Part shown: in pieces, positions 9,641 through 18,853 of the stretch
How positions within the stretch are numbered: position 1 is the stretch's first letter
Layout: every line of letters starts with the position of its first letter
Origin: CAZPQK01 sp964588695
GTDB lineage: Bacteria > Krumholzibacteriota > Krumholzibacteriia > WVZY01 > JAKEHA01
Length of the DNA: 64,000 bases
Assembly (NCBI GenBank): GCA_964588695.1
Contig: CAZPQK010000007.1
Coordinates: 62,001-126,000 of the forward strand
Direction: 5' to 3'
Translations under genes and position numbers: made by a program
The notes under the pieces: generated by a model
Databases searched by the model: none
What the model was told of the DNA's origin: nothing
The model's input: only the letters and a program-made list of their open reading frames with translations

Positions 9641-10909
9641 TTGGCGACCACGCCCGAATCGCCCCCACCGTTTCGCCGATCCACGGTTCGCGCGTGGATC
9701 CTTTACGACTGGGCAAACTCGGCATTTTCCACGACGGTCATGGCCGGGTTCTTCCCCATTTTCTTCAAACAGTACTGGAACGATGGCGTCGACGTCACCG
9801 TGAGCTCTTTTCGGCTGGGAGCGGCGAGTTCGATTGCGAGTTTGATTGTGGCACTGCTGGCCCCGATTCTGGGCGCCGTCTCCGACGCGGGGCAGAGCGC
9901 CCACCGCTGGCTGGTTGGGTTGGCGCTACTGGGTGCAGCGCTAACAGGCGCGTTGTACTTTGTCGCGCAGGGCGCGTGGACGACCGCGGCGGCGGTTTAC
10001 GTCGGCGCGGTGATTGGGTTCTCCATGGCCAATATGTTTTATGACGCTCTCCTCGTACACGTAGCTCCGACCTCGGACTTAAACCGCGTTTCTGCGCAGG
10101 GCCTGGCGTGGGGGTACCTTGGAGGCGGCGTCCTGTTCGCGATCAACGTAGCCATGACGCTAAAACCTGCGGTCTTCGGCCTGGAGAGTTCGGCCGAGGC
10201 TGTTCGTTGGTCGTTCGTAACGGTGGCCGTATGGTGGGCGACGTTTCAGGTGCCACTGGCGCGTTCGCGAATTGTCTACATCGATGCGCCTGAGCGATCC
10301 GGTGGTGTGTGGCGCACTGCTTTTTCCGAACTCGGCGACACCATCGCAAAGCTTCGCAGCCATCGGGCAGCCGCGGGGTTTTTGCTGGCGTACTGGATAT
10401 ACATTGACGGGGTTCACACAATCGTTCGCATGGCGGTCGACTACGGGTTGTCGATCGGCTTTTCCAGCAACGATCTGATAGCCGCACTTCTACTGGTACA
10501 GTTGGTTGGGTTTCCAGCAACACTTGCGTTTGGCCGGATGGCACAGCGGCTGGACGGACGTCGCGCCATCCTGGTGGGCCTGGTAGGCTACATCGTGATT
10601 ACCGCGTGGGGTGCCCAGATGACTTCTCTGTGGGAATTCTATGTTTTGGCCGGCTTGATTGGGTGCGTGCAAGGCGGGGTCACGTCGTTAAGTCGGTCGG
10701 TTTTTGCACAAACCATCCCCGCTGAAAACTCGGCACAGTTCTTTGGTTTCTACAACGCCGTCGGGCGTTTTGCCGCTGTCCTTGGCCCCGTACTGATGGG
10801 TTGGGTGGCGCTGACAACCGGGAACCCACGCCTGTCGATACTCGCTCTCCTGCCCTTCTTTGTGGTGGGCGGCTTTCTGCTGATGCGTCTGCGGTCGCCG
10901 GAATCGTAA
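9641..10909 (+). CDS. Major facilitator superfamily transporter, UMF1/Atg22-like
   Basis: A 422-residue permease with about twelve transmembrane segments. The N-terminal AWILYDWANSAFSTTVMAG segment is the signature of the UMF1 (Atg22-like) branch, whose eukaryotic members export amino acids from the vacuole; bacterial substrates are unknown. The frame extends upstream to 9269, but that stretch is antisense to acs. A TTG at 9641 preceded by AAGAGAGAA gives the right N-terminus immediately before the family motif. It is divergent from acs and transcribed alone. Confidence 0.85.
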   Translation: MATTPESPPPFRRSTVRAWILYDWANSAFSTTVMAGFFPIFFKQYWNDGVDVTVSSFRLGAASSIASLIVALLAPILGAVSDAGQSAHRWLVGLALLGAALTGALYFVAQGAWTTAAAVYVGAVIGFSMANMFYDALLVHVAPTSDLNRVSAQGLAWGYLGGGVLFAINVAMTLKPAVFGLESSAEAVRWSFVTVAVWWATFQVPLARSRIVYIDAPERSGGVWRTAFSELGDTIAKLRSHRAAAGFLLAYWIYIDGVHTIVRMAVDYGLSIGFSSNDLIAALLLVQLVGFPATLAFGRMAQRLDGRRAILVGLVGYIVITAWGAQMTSLWEFYVLAGLIGCVQGGVTSLSRSVFAQTIPAENSAQFFGFYNAVGRFAAVLGPVLMGWVALTTGNPRLSILALLPFFVVGGFLLMRLRSPES

Positions 10910-10997
10910 GAACGCTTCTTGCTAAAGCCCAACCGCATGCCGTCCGATACCCGGACGAAGTTCCAGGATAAAAATTACTTTAGCCCAGCCCATTATC

Positions 10998-11378
10998 ATG
11001 ACCCGACAAGAAGATTGCGGACGCACCAGCCCCGTAGAAATCGACCTGGCCCGATTGCGAAGTGCTTTTGCCGACAACGAGGAACTACTGGAGCAGGTGA
11101 TCCAAATGTTCCGAGAGGACTATCGCTCGTTGCTCACAGACATTCGTCACGCCGTCGAGATGGCAGATGCGTCGGCGCTGCGCGCCGCCACTCACACGCT
11201 CCGGGGCGTTACCAGGCAGTTTACTAACGACGTGGCCATTGATATTTGTCGTTCCATCGAAGCCGACGCGGGCGCGGGCGTGACGACGGGCCTCGACGAT
11301 CGCATCGACGCGCTAGAGAACCGCCTGGCGCGCGTCGAAGACCTTCTTGGGCAAGCCCTCGCCAGCGAGACCCTTTAA
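10998..11378 (+). CDS. HPt (histidine phosphotransfer) domain protein
   Basis: A 126-residue, mostly helical protein. The motif ATHTLRG places the likely phospho-accepting His at residue 66; the usual Lys of HxxKG is Arg69. The preceding FxxxxxLLEQVIQMFxED helix is typical of the domain. Stand-alone HPt proteins relay phosphate between hybrid kinases and response regulators. No kinase or receiver partner is encoded nearby, so it would work in a phosphorelay encoded elsewhere. Confidence 0.75.
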   Translation: MTRQEDCGRTSPVEIDLARLRSAFADNEELLEQVIQMFREDYRSLLTDIRHAVEMADASALRAATHTLRGVTRQFTNDVAIDICRSIEADAGAGVTTGLDDRIDALENRLARVEDLLGQALASETL

Positions 11379-11528
11379 GCGCTAGTCTGCCCCCCACTTC
11401 GAAACCGCACTCCCTACGCACCGTTTCGCGGTGCAGAACTTGCGTTCGCCGGTACGAATCCAACACGACCGGCACATTCCAACAGCCCATCATGACCATC
11501 CGCTCCATTCAACGGATAGAGGTGACAC

Positions 11529-11858
11529 ATGGTTTCCCGATCCCGAACGGCACTATTTATCGCCGGCATTGCATTTCTCGCGGTGTCGGGAGTGCATGCT
11601 TACCGGTTTCATACCCACGCCGAGAAAGACATCTTTTGGACGCCGATGCCGATGGCAACCCCTCCCAGCGAATTAAGCGATCGCGTAGAGGTTTATCACG
11701 CCGGACAGTTGGTCATGGACAACATCGACGAACGGCCGGTCATCGTGCGCCTCAATAACAAGGCGCAAGTGACCCAGCGCGCCTGGGGTGAGATCGGCTT
11801 CCTACTTGGCTTAGGGGTCGCTCTGGTCGTGGTCTCTGCGATTCCCGCAAAGCGCTAG
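11529..11858 (+). CDS. Small predicted membrane protein, unknown function
   Basis: A 109-residue protein with two hydrophobic helices (about residues 8-24 and 88-104) flanking a polar segment of about 60 residues. The first helix may be a signal anchor or signal peptide. It starts at ATG after an AGAGGTG sequence. The topology suggests a short periplasmic domain held in the inner membrane. I recognise no family. The 150 bases upstream hold a small hairpin (GCACCG/CGGTGC near 11421) but no clear promoter. Confidence 0.6.
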   Translation: MVSRSRTALFIAGIAFLAVSGVHAYRFHTHAEKDIFWTPMPMATPPSELSDRVEVYHAGQLVMDNIDERPVIVRLNNKAQVTQRAWGEIGFLLGLGVALVVVSAIPAKR

Positions 11859-11907
11859 CCGGTATCACCCGCCGCCAATAGCCCTTCTGGACCTGCCGGA
11901 AACGCGA

Positions 11908-11916
11908 TGCTATATT
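11908..11916 (+). promoter_or_regulatory. Extended -10 promoter for pdxH
   Basis: TGCTATATT, identical to the element at 128-136, lies 28 bases before the TTG start of pdxH. It would give a short leader carrying the GGAGG ribosome binding site. Confidence 0.45.
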
Positions 11917-11944
11917 TGCCTCCTGACTGACTAATGGAGGCGCA

Positions 11945-12523
11945 TTGAACACACGTCCGGTCGAACAGTTTGCCGAGTGGTACCAGAGGGTGCACGACGA
12001 CAATTTACCCGAACCCACTCATGTGGCGTTGGGAACGGTTGGGGCCGACGGACAGCCGTCGGTGCGCATCGTTCTACTAAAGCATTTCGACGAGCTCGGA
12101 TTTGTCTTCTACACCAATAGCGAAAGCCGCAAAGGCCGCGAACTCACCGACACCCCGAAAGCTGCGCTTTGCTTTTACTGGCCGCAGCACAGTCGGCAAG
12201 TGCGAATAGAGGGTCTGGTCGAACTCGTTACCTCCCAAGAGGCAGACGCATACTTTGCATCGCGTCCCCGCCGCAGCCAGTTGGGCGCCTGGGCGTCTCA
12301 ACAAAGCCGTCCGCTCCCCTCGCGAGACCAGCTCCTGGCCACAATCGATGAACTGGACGCTCGATACGCCGACCAACCGGTTCCGCGCCCACCCTACTGG
12401 ACTGGCTTCCGGCTAGTTCCGCGACGAATTGAATTTTGGACCGGCGTGGAGAACCGACTCCACGTTCGCGACCTATTTACCTTCGAAGACGGCAACTGGT
12501 CGCACCAGTTGTTGTATCCCTAG
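11945..12523 (+). CDS. pdxH: Pyridoxamine 5'-phosphate oxidase
   Basis: A 192-residue flavoenzyme that oxidises pyridoxine or pyridoxamine phosphate to pyridoxal phosphate. The family markers are the N-terminal substrate region, RIVLLKxFDxxGFxFYTN (FMN binding), FYWPxxxRQVRIEG, and the C-terminal RRIEFWTGxENRLHxR. A TTG start is chosen because GGAGG sits five bases upstream and the length fits the family. A kinase gene begins 15 bases after the stop, so pdxH heads a three-gene operon with a kinase and phosphatase. The link between them is unclear. Confidence 0.93.
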   Translation: MNTRPVEQFAEWYQRVHDDNLPEPTHVALGTVGADGQPSVRIVLLKHFDELGFVFYTNSESRKGRELTDTPKAALCFYWPQHSRQVRIEGLVELVTSQEADAYFASRPRRSQLGAWASQQSRPLPSRDQLLATIDELDARYADQPVPRPPYWTGFRLVPRRIEFWTGVENRLHVRDLFTFEDGNWSHQLLYP

Positions 12524-12538
12524 GAAGCAACTTCACAC

Positions 12539-13831
12539 GTGAAGCTTAAATCTCGTCAATCATTCGGCAAGTATCGCATTCGAAAACTAATCGCGCAGGG
12601 CGGTTTTGCCGACGTCTACCGCGCCTATGACACCATCGAAGGAATCGATGTCGCCATCAAGATTCCTAACCCGATGATTCTGGCTGCCGGTGGCAAAGAT
12701 GATTTTCTGCGCGAAGTTCGACTGACCGCCGGACTTGATCACCCCAACATTCTGCCGATTAAGAACGCCACTTATGTTGGCAACACACTGGTAATTGTGT
12801 ACCCGTTGGGCGAAGGCACGCTAGCCGAGCGGTTGCGAACGCGCATGACCACCGCGGTAGCTCTTAACTTTGGGCGCCAAATGTTGGAGGGCCTGGCCTT
12901 TGCCCACCGCAAGCGCGTCATTCACTGCGACGTGAAACCAGAGAACTTGATTGTGTTCCCCGGCGACAAACTGCGGTTGGGCGACTTCGGTATTGCTAAG
13001 CTCGCAACTCGTACGCTGGAGGCATCCGGCTCCGGCACCGTCGGTTATCTGGCGCCAGAGCAAGCAATGGGCAAGCCGTCGCAACGGTCCGATGTGTTTT
13101 CGGCCGGCCTGGTCATCTACCGAATGCTTTCCGGGCAGTTGCCCGAGTGGCCTTTCGATTGGCCTGCCGTGGGCTACGATCGCCTCCGCAAACGGGTCAA
13201 CCCGGACATGGTGGCGTTTCTGCAGCGCGCGATGCAGCTACATGCACAAAAACGTTTCCATAACTGCGCCGACATGCTAACCGCATTCGAAAGAGCCGCC
13301 CGCAAAACCCAATCCGCACAGAAGCGCCGTAAGCGCAAGAGCGGCAAGACCAACGGCGCGGGCGAGTGGCGATCGGTTCGCATGAGAGAGTTTCGACGTT
13401 TATATGGAAAGGCCCTTCAAACCAGGTCTTCGTGCGGCAAATGCGGCGGGCCGATTTCCGAACGCATGAAAGCTTGCCCCTGGTGTGGGAATGAACCAAA
13501 AACATTCAAGGGCGAAACCGCCATGCCGGCCAGGTGTCGAACCTGTAAGCGAGGGATGAAACTCGATTGGCGTTTTTGTGTAACTTGCTATTCGCCGACG
13601 CAAGGCCCGCGGTCAGATCGAAGTTTCAGCGACCGGCGGTACGAAGCGTCTTGCTCCAATTGCGGAGGCGACTTGATGCCGTTCTCCCGCTACTGCTCGT
13701 GGTGTCACGCAAAAGTTACCAAGCGTTGGACGATTGGCGAGTCAAAACAACGATGTTCGAATTGCGGCTGGGGTGTGCTTCGAGATTATTGGAGCGTTTG
13801 TCCGTGGTGTACCAAGAAGCTATCCAAGTAG
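12539..13831 (+). CDS. Ser/Thr protein kinase with four C-terminal zinc ribbons
   Basis: A 430-residue cytoplasmic eukaryotic-like kinase without a transmembrane helix. It has the glycine loop (20-26), Lys41 (VAIK), catalytic loop HCDVKPEN (129-136), DFG (149-151) and an APE-type LAPEQ. Cys130 replaces the Arg of HRD, making it a non-RD kinase that probably needs no activation-loop phosphorylation. After a basic linker the last 130 residues carry eight CxxC knuckles in pairs, that is four zinc ribbons, perhaps for binding protein or nucleic acid. The GTG start overlaps no upstream gene. A PP2C phosphatase follows 31 bases later and is probably its antagonist. Confidence 0.9.
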   Translation: MKLKSRQSFGKYRIRKLIAQGGFADVYRAYDTIEGIDVAIKIPNPMILAAGGKDDFLREVRLTAGLDHPNILPIKNATYVGNTLVIVYPLGEGTLAERLRTRMTTAVALNFGRQMLEGLAFAHRKRVIHCDVKPENLIVFPGDKLRLGDFGIAKLATRTLEASGSGTVGYLAPEQAMGKPSQRSDVFSAGLVIYRMLSGQLPEWPFDWPAVGYDRLRKRVNPDMVAFLQRAMQLHAQKRFHNCADMLTAFERAARKTQSAQKRRKRKSGKTNGAGEWRSVRMREFRRLYGKALQTRSSCGKCGGPISERMKACPWCGNEPKTFKGETAMPARCRTCKRGMKLDWRFCVTCYSPTQGPRSDRSFSDRRYEASCSNCGGDLMPFSRYCSWCHAKVTKRWTIGESKQRCSNCGWGVLRDYWSVCPWCTKKLSK

Positions 13832-13862
13832 GTAGTTCGCTCCCCTGTTAGGCCGGAGGATC

Positions 13863-14699
13863 ATGACCACCAAGGCTAGGATACACGACTTCGTCAACAC
13901 GCGCTGTCCGGAGGTCACCAGCGTGCCGCTGTTGGGCAGCGCCGCCCACATTTTTGTGGACGCCGCGCCCGATCGCGAGGGGGCCAATCAGGACACCGCG
14001 CTGATAATCGAAATCCCACCTCGACAGGCGGTGCTTGCAGTCGCCGATGGGTTTGGAGGTCAGCCGTCGGGAGCCGAAGCGTCACGACTCGCCATTGCCG
14101 CGATACGCAAGACCATTACCGCCGGCAAGTTTCCTTCCGACGGATTGCGCGGCGAAATCCTGGATGGCTTTGAGCGCGCCAACGAAGCAGTCGTCGGATT
14201 GGGCGTCGGAGCGGCAACCACGCTGGCTGTCGTGGAAATCAACAAAGGCCGCGCTCGCACCTACCATGTGGGCGACTCCCAGGTTGCAGTCTTCGGCCAG
14301 CGGGGAAAACTCAAGCTGCGCACGGTGGCACATTCGCCGGTCGGTTACGCACAGGAAGCGGGCGTGATTGACGAAGACGAAGCGATGCACCACGAAGACC
14401 GACACGTGGTGTCCAACATGGTGGGTTCGGCCGAGATGCGCATTGATATTGGCCCCTGGGTTTCACTGAGTGCTTTCGACACGATTGTCATTGGATCCGA
14501 CGGCCTGTTTGACAACATGCACCTCGAAGACGTCGTCGATAGCCTACGCGTTGGCAACCTTAAGAAGTCGCTAAGTCGAGTTGCCGAAACATGCGCCGTG
14601 CGTATGGCTTCCCCCAACGGCGACGCGCCGTCGAAGCCGGATGACATAAGCGTCATCGCGTTTCGTCGTGGCCGACGCACAAAACCCACTAGCGAATAA
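13863..14699 (+). CDS. PP2C-family Ser/Thr phosphatase
   Basis: A 278-residue soluble metal-dependent protein phosphatase. It shows GANQD near the N-terminus, VADGFGGQPSG (metal-binding Asp-Gly), GSDGLFDN and the closing PDDISVIAF. It directly follows the zinc-ribbon kinase and very likely reverses its phosphorylations. It overlaps the convergent membrane protein gene by 11 bases at the 3' end. GGAGG precedes the ATG. Confidence 0.92.
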   Translation: MTTKARIHDFVNTRCPEVTSVPLLGSAAHIFVDAAPDREGANQDTALIIEIPPRQAVLAVADGFGGQPSGAEASRLAIAAIRKTITAGKFPSDGLRGEILDGFERANEAVVGLGVGAATTLAVVEINKGRARTYHVGDSQVAVFGQRGKLKLRTVAHSPVGYAQEAGVIDEDEAMHHEDRHVVSNMVGSAEMRIDIGPWVSLSAFDTIVIGSDGLFDNMHLEDVVDSLRVGNLKKSLSRVAETCAVRMASPNGDAPSKPDDISVIAFRRGRRTKPTSE

Positions 14700-16110
14700 C
14701 ACCACCATCCATCGCCAGTTGCGCTCCTTCCTGCGAAAGATTCAGGTAAGCACAGGGGCGATACTGGTACGCATCCTCAATTCGCGAAACTTGCTTGAGT
14801 GTTATCGCGGGACGATCAAGCCGAACACCGGCGGCCAGATACCTGTATTCGGGGTGAACCGTGTTCACCACCAGGGTGTCGAACTCCTGCATCTGGTCGG
14901 TAAACTCGATCATCTTGGTGACGATCACGCGAACCCCTTCATTTCCTTTTCCCCAGGTACGCTCGTAGCGACGAACGGTTAGCGCACCAGAGAACAGCAC
15001 GATTGCGAACACGACAACCGTAGCGGCACGCGCTGCTCGCGATTGTCCCCAACGCTCCCAAACCCCACGCAATAGCAGCGCCCACGCCAGACACACACCA
15101 ACGCTCGACAGGTAGTAGTACCGGTTGTGTAGGACCGAGTTCATGTCCAAAAACCGGAACGAAAGCGCCGACGCGGGAATCAGACAAATCACGCTCCACC
15201 CAAGCGCGAACGCTACCTCGCGAACCTTCCCTAGGGTTTTGGCTGCAAGGAGTACGAGAGCAACCAGGAGCAACACCAGGGCCTCGGGTAATACCCCCGC
15301 GGCCGGTCGCAATTGGAGCTCCGTAACGCCAAACACTCCCGGCAGCGATGGCCACAACTGGGCAAGCATTCCGCCCGCCAGGTTCTGCAGCATCAGGATT
15401 GAAGGTGACCAATTGCTTTGAGTAAATGTACCCAGAATGACGGATCGTAGCGCCACGTACAGCACTGCCGCCGACAAAAAGCCCAGGAGGTGTGCACGGG
15501 TGATAGGGTTGTTGGCATCGGTTCGGCCGCGGTAGAGCCAGTGAACCGCAAGTACCAGCAAAACGCCGACAACAGCAACCTCTTTGGTGAACAGCGCCAG
15601 TAAATAGAACAACACCGACAGCAACACGCCGCGCGAACCGCGACTCGGCTGGGTTGCGACGAGCAACGACAGAATCATAAAAAACGTCACCAACAGGCTC
15701 GTCCGTCCCGACACCCAACCAACCGCACCAAAATGAACGGATGTCACTGCAAATATTAACGCAGCCGCCGCGCCCACGCCCCGATCGTCGAACAATCGCG
15801 CCATCAACCGAAACACAAGGTAACAATTAGTGGTATGAAAGATAAGGTTGCTTACGTTGTAAGCGGCGATGTTACCGGGAACAACTCGCTCCATGAACAT
15901 AAACGACAGATTGACGACCGGTCGAAAAAAGCCAATGACACGATGGCTCCATACCGTCGCCCAGTTCATGTCGTGTCGCGCTTGCGACAACCATAGAAAG
16001 TCGTCGCGAAAAAGATAGTTATCCACCATCCCGCCATATGTAATCGCCACCGTGGCCACAATGCAGCCCAGCACGGCTACGTCGAAACGAATTCTTTCCC
16101 AGATTTTCAT
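14689..16110 (-). CDS. Polytopic membrane protein, GT-C glycosyltransferase-like
   Basis: A 473-residue protein with about ten or more hydrophobic helices. An early lumenal-type loop with LFRDDFLWLSQA contains an acidic pair after the first helix, as in GT-C family (dolichyl-phosphate mannosyltransferase/TMTC-like) enzymes. These transfer sugars from polyprenyl-linked donors at the outer face of the inner membrane. The frame extends upstream to 16323, but that part is antisense to the next gene; the ATG at 16110 (MKIWERIRF) just before the first helix is preferred. Donor and acceptor are unknown. Confidence 0.65.
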   Translation of the reverse strand: MKIWERIRFDVAVLGCIVATVAITYGGMVDNYLFRDDFLWLSQARHDMNWATVWSHRVIGFFRPVVNLSFMFMERVVPGNIAAYNVSNLIFHTTNCYLVFRLMARLFDDRGVGAAAALIFAVTSVHFGAVGWVSGRTSLLVTFFMILSLLVATQPSRGSRGVLLSVLFYLLALFTKEVAVVGVLLVLAVHWLYRGRTDANNPITRAHLLGFLSAAVLYVALRSVILGTFTQSNWSPSILMLQNLAGGMLAQLWPSLPGVFGVTELQLRPAAGVLPEALVLLLVALVLLAAKTLGKVREVAFALGWSVICLIPASALSFRFLDMNSVLHNRYYYLSSVGVCLAWALLLRGVWERWGQSRAARAATVVVFAIVLFSGALTVRRYERTWGKGNEGVRVIVTKMIEFTDQMQEFDTLVVNTVHPEYRYLAAGVRLDRPAITLKQVSRIEDAYQYRPCAYLNLSQEGAQLAMDGGVIR

Positions 16111-16259
16111 CGCGTGTCCTATCGCGCCAAACATCGGGCATCCGGCCAGGAACGGTTTAACGATTCCACCATACACGTCGAACCCGGAGACGTAAACTTC
16201 CAGTCTTGAGGTGAATGTTGTCGTTGACGAAACTTCGCAAGGCGACCTAGATTGCCAAC

Positions 16260-17360
16260 ATGATGCGATCGATGAAACACCCGTGGGCACTGGCCATGTT
16301 TGCGATGGGACTCGCTGGAGCACTGTGGATTAGTGGGCTCAAGGCAGATCCAACGCCGGAGTCGCGCGCCAAACGCCTGCTCCAACCTCCCCGCGCCGTC
16401 ACGTTTCAAACGCGTTGCATGGGCACCGTAGCCTCGCTCCAGATTGTCACAACCGATTCTTCAGCGGTTGCCGATGTGGCATACCAGTCGTTGGTCTCCC
16501 TGCATTTCGTCGACTCGCTAATGAGTAACTGGACCGACACCAGCGAAATTGCTCGCATCAACCGCAAAGCTGGTTCCCAGTCAGTTACTGTGCATCCAGA
16601 AGTCGGACTGGTGTTGGGGATCGCACAGACTGTGTCGAGCGAAAGCCACGGCGCATTCGACATTACGGTAGAACCACTGGTGCGCCTGTGGGGCTTTATC
16701 GGTGGATCACCGCGAGTTCCAAGCCAACAGGAAATAGACGCAACGCTTGCTCGTATCGGCCACGACCAATTTAGCTTTAACCCCCAGAGCCGCGAGGTCA
16801 GGTTTCTCCACCCCGAGCTAAAGATTGACTTCGGCGGTATCGCCAAAGGCTATGGAGTGGATCGTAGCGCATCGATACTTCGGCAGGCCAATGTACCCAA
16901 CGCACTCATCGACCTCTCCGGAAACATGACTGCGTTCGGCAATGCTCCGGGAAAGCGCGGGTGGCTGGTCGGGATTCGCGACCCCGAGTCAAAGGCGGAA
17001 CACGTCGCAACTGTTAGGCTGCACGACCAGTCGATTGCCACTTCGGGTGGTTACGAGCAATTCGTCGCCGACAACGGCAAGCACTACGGCCACATCCTCG
17101 ACCCGCGTACCGGCTGGTCGGCGGAGGGCATTGCATCGGTCACGGTAGTTTCCGCCACCGCGAGTCTTTGCGACGCGTGGGCCACGGCACTTTATGTCAT
17201 GGGACCCGAAGACGCCAGGGCCGCTGCGGCGGCTCGCGAAGACTTTTCCGCAATCATCATTACGCCCCAACACGATGGTACGACCACAATCTGGGTCGAG
17301 ACCGCCTTGCGCGGCCAGGTCACCGCCACGAACGACGCGGTTAAGGTCGCCTACTTCTAG
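16260..17360 (+). CDS. apbE: FAD:protein FMN transferase, ApbE family
   Basis: A 366-residue exported protein; a hydrophobic N-terminal segment follows MMRSMKHP. ApbE attaches FMN covalently to Thr or Ser of extracytoplasmic flavoproteins, using FAD and Mg. Visible family motifs are MGTVASL near the start of the domain, DFGGIAKGYGVD, SGNMTAFG, ATSGGYEQ, GHILDPRTG and the late SLCDAWATALYVMG. It heads a long run of envelope genes that includes TlpA, DUF4266 and DUF3570 genes, so its flavinylation target may be encoded there, although no classical FMN-binding domain is evident. A weak TTGACG/CTAGAT promoter lies at 16224-16252, too close to the first ATG unless a later Met is used. Confidence 0.92.
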   Translation: MMRSMKHPWALAMFAMGLAGALWISGLKADPTPESRAKRLLQPPRAVTFQTRCMGTVASLQIVTTDSSAVADVAYQSLVSLHFVDSLMSNWTDTSEIARINRKAGSQSVTVHPEVGLVLGIAQTVSSESHGAFDITVEPLVRLWGFIGGSPRVPSQQEIDATLARIGHDQFSFNPQSREVRFLHPELKIDFGGIAKGYGVDRSASILRQANVPNALIDLSGNMTAFGNAPGKRGWLVGIRDPESKAEHVATVRLHDQSIATSGGYEQFVADNGKHYGHILDPRTGWSAEGIASVTVVSATASLCDAWATALYVMGPEDARAAAAAREDFSAIIITPQHDGTTTIWVETALRGQVTATNDAVKVAYF

Positions 17361-17615
17361 ATTCCCCCGCCCACTCCAGAACCATTCCCAGGCTCGATCT
17401 GGCAAGCGCCTTGCAATTCCCAGAATCAAGAAAACCGGAAGGCGCTCTCGCTTACGCCCTTAGGGCGGGTGAGAACGCCGACGGGCCGTATTAGACCCCA
17501 CAGTTCCCCCGGCTCTATGCGTCGCGAGGCGCAAATTGCATGGCCGGGTTGGGATTCGCGACGCCCGCAACGGGCATCTTTCGGGTTCTTTACACGACAA
17601 CGATGGAGTTGCACC

Positions 17616-18080
17616 ATGTCGGACATCCTCAACGCAAAGCGAATGCGACCCAGCTCGACGCTGGTCGCGGGCAGCGCTCTGTTGTTGGGGCTAGCCTGCG
17701 ACACCGCTCCAACCGTCGCTCCCCAACCGCCGACTGGTGGCCAGGACTTCGTGCTTAGTTACAGCGATTTCGTCGACGACATTGCGCCACTGTTGACCGC
17801 GCACGGCTGCGACAACCTATCGTGTCATGGCGGCGGTTTTCGGGGCACTTTCATGTTGTCGCCCGTCGACGACAAAGACATCGACGTCGACTTCGAACAA
17901 GTGTCGCTACAAGTGAACGGCTACGACCCGGTGGCGAGTTCAATTTTGATGAAGCCGCTCGACCCCAACGCCGGCGGCGCGGTACATGCCGCCGACCCCG
18001 GACAGTACGGGTTCTTAAGCACCAGCGATCCCGATTACCAAACGATTCTGCTGTGGATCCAGGATGGTGAGTTCCGGTAA
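17616..18080 (+). CDS. Lipoprotein with atypical CX4CH heme-binding motif
   Basis: A 154-residue protein with a lipobox ending in Cys28 (LLLGLAC) after a short N-region. A single motif, Cys65-X4-Cys70-His71 (GCDNLSCHGG), resembles planctomycete-type cytochrome c domains (which also keep a late LLxWIxxG segment, here ILLWIQDGEFR). CX4CH heme attachment is known in some cytochromes, so one covalent heme is plausible. The start at 17616 follows GGAG; the frame is open upstream to 17469 with no signal. The stop overlaps the next start (TAATG). It probably transfers electrons in the envelope with the diheme propeller protein. Confidence 0.7.
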   Translation: MSDILNAKRMRPSSTLVAGSALLLGLACDTAPTVAPQPPTGGQDFVLSYSDFVDDIAPLLTAHGCDNLSCHGGGFRGTFMLSPVDDKDIDVDFEQVSLQVNGYDPVASSILMKPLDPNAGGAVHAADPGQYGFLSTSDPDYQTILLWIQDGEFR

Positions 18081-18796
18081 TGAACGCGACACGCCAAATA
18101 CTTTTTGCGTTCGGCCTGATGGCCTGGTCGGCCATTGGGGCAACAAACGCTATCGCGCAAACCACCGCGGACACCGCCGACAGTACTAACGTTGCTTCGG
18201 CCGCAGTAGCCGAAGAAGAGTCCGAACCCACGACTGTGCCTTGGAATCCAACGCCGCAGTCAACGACCGACGCGAAACAACCGCTGACGTATCTCGTGCC
18301 CGAACTGGAAGGCAACGGATACCGTGTCAAGCCGGGACCGCAGCCTTTTGCCAACCGACTGTCGTTCAGTCCGTCGATTGGCGAACTTGGCTCGCTGGAT
18401 TATTTCGCCTTGCGGTTTGCTTTCAACCCTAACTCGTGGTTGGGGTACGAAGTTTCGCTGGGGCACAACCCAGCCCAATCGCTTCATGGAGTACTGCATA
18501 CCGTAAGCATGCAGCTCCGTTATCCAATTCCCTGGCGTGTTCAACCCTACGTCACTGTGGGCTACGGCATGCTGACTATCTATCCCGGCAAGGCACTCAA
18601 TGCCGACCCGGTTACCAAAAACGCTGTGACTTCGGGCGGCGGCCTCGAAATTTACCTGCGCGACGATGTCGCACTACGCGGTGAAATGCGAGGCGCCACG
18701 ATTTACGGCCAACAACGCGGTGTCGACGGCACCGTTTCATACGCGTACCTAGAGTACACGGTAGGCTTCGCATTCTATCGTAGCGTGCGGAGATAA
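18080..18796 (+). CDS. Predicted outer-membrane beta-barrel protein
   Basis: A 238-residue exported protein; the signal peptide ends AIAQ. After an acidic, Thr-rich linker (to about residue 90) the sequence shows alternating hydrophobic beta strands separated by Gly/Asn turns, for example YFALRFAFNPNSWLGYEVSLG and QPYVTVGYGMLTIY. It ends in the aromatic strand EYTVGFAFYRSVRR. This is typical of small outer-membrane barrels of the OmpA/OmpW type. It is translationally coupled to the heme lipoprotein by a one-base overlap. Its role is unknown. Confidence 0.7.
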   Translation: MNATRQILFAFGLMAWSAIGATNAIAQTTADTADSTNVASAAVAEEESEPTTVPWNPTPQSTTDAKQPLTYLVPELEGNGYRVKPGPQPFANRLSFSPSIGELGSLDYFALRFAFNPNSWLGYEVSLGHNPAQSLHGVLHTVSMQLRYPIPWRVQPYVTVGYGMLTIYPGKALNADPVTKNAVTSGGGLEIYLRDDVALRGEMRGATIYGQQRGVDGTVSYAYLEYTVGFAFYRSVRR

Positions 18797-18853
18797 CCAT
18801 TCGGTCGTGCGCAAGCCATCGAATGGGGCAGGAGGCAACTAAGGAGTGCAACA

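Noticed and set aside
11440..11485. tRNA-like stretch with GGTACGAATCC
   Set aside because: No matching acceptor stem, D arm or anticodon arm can be drawn around it.
17563..17575. Hairpin GCCCG-CAA-CGGGC as terminator after apbE
   Set aside because: The stem is short and no T run follows; the next gene continues in the same direction.
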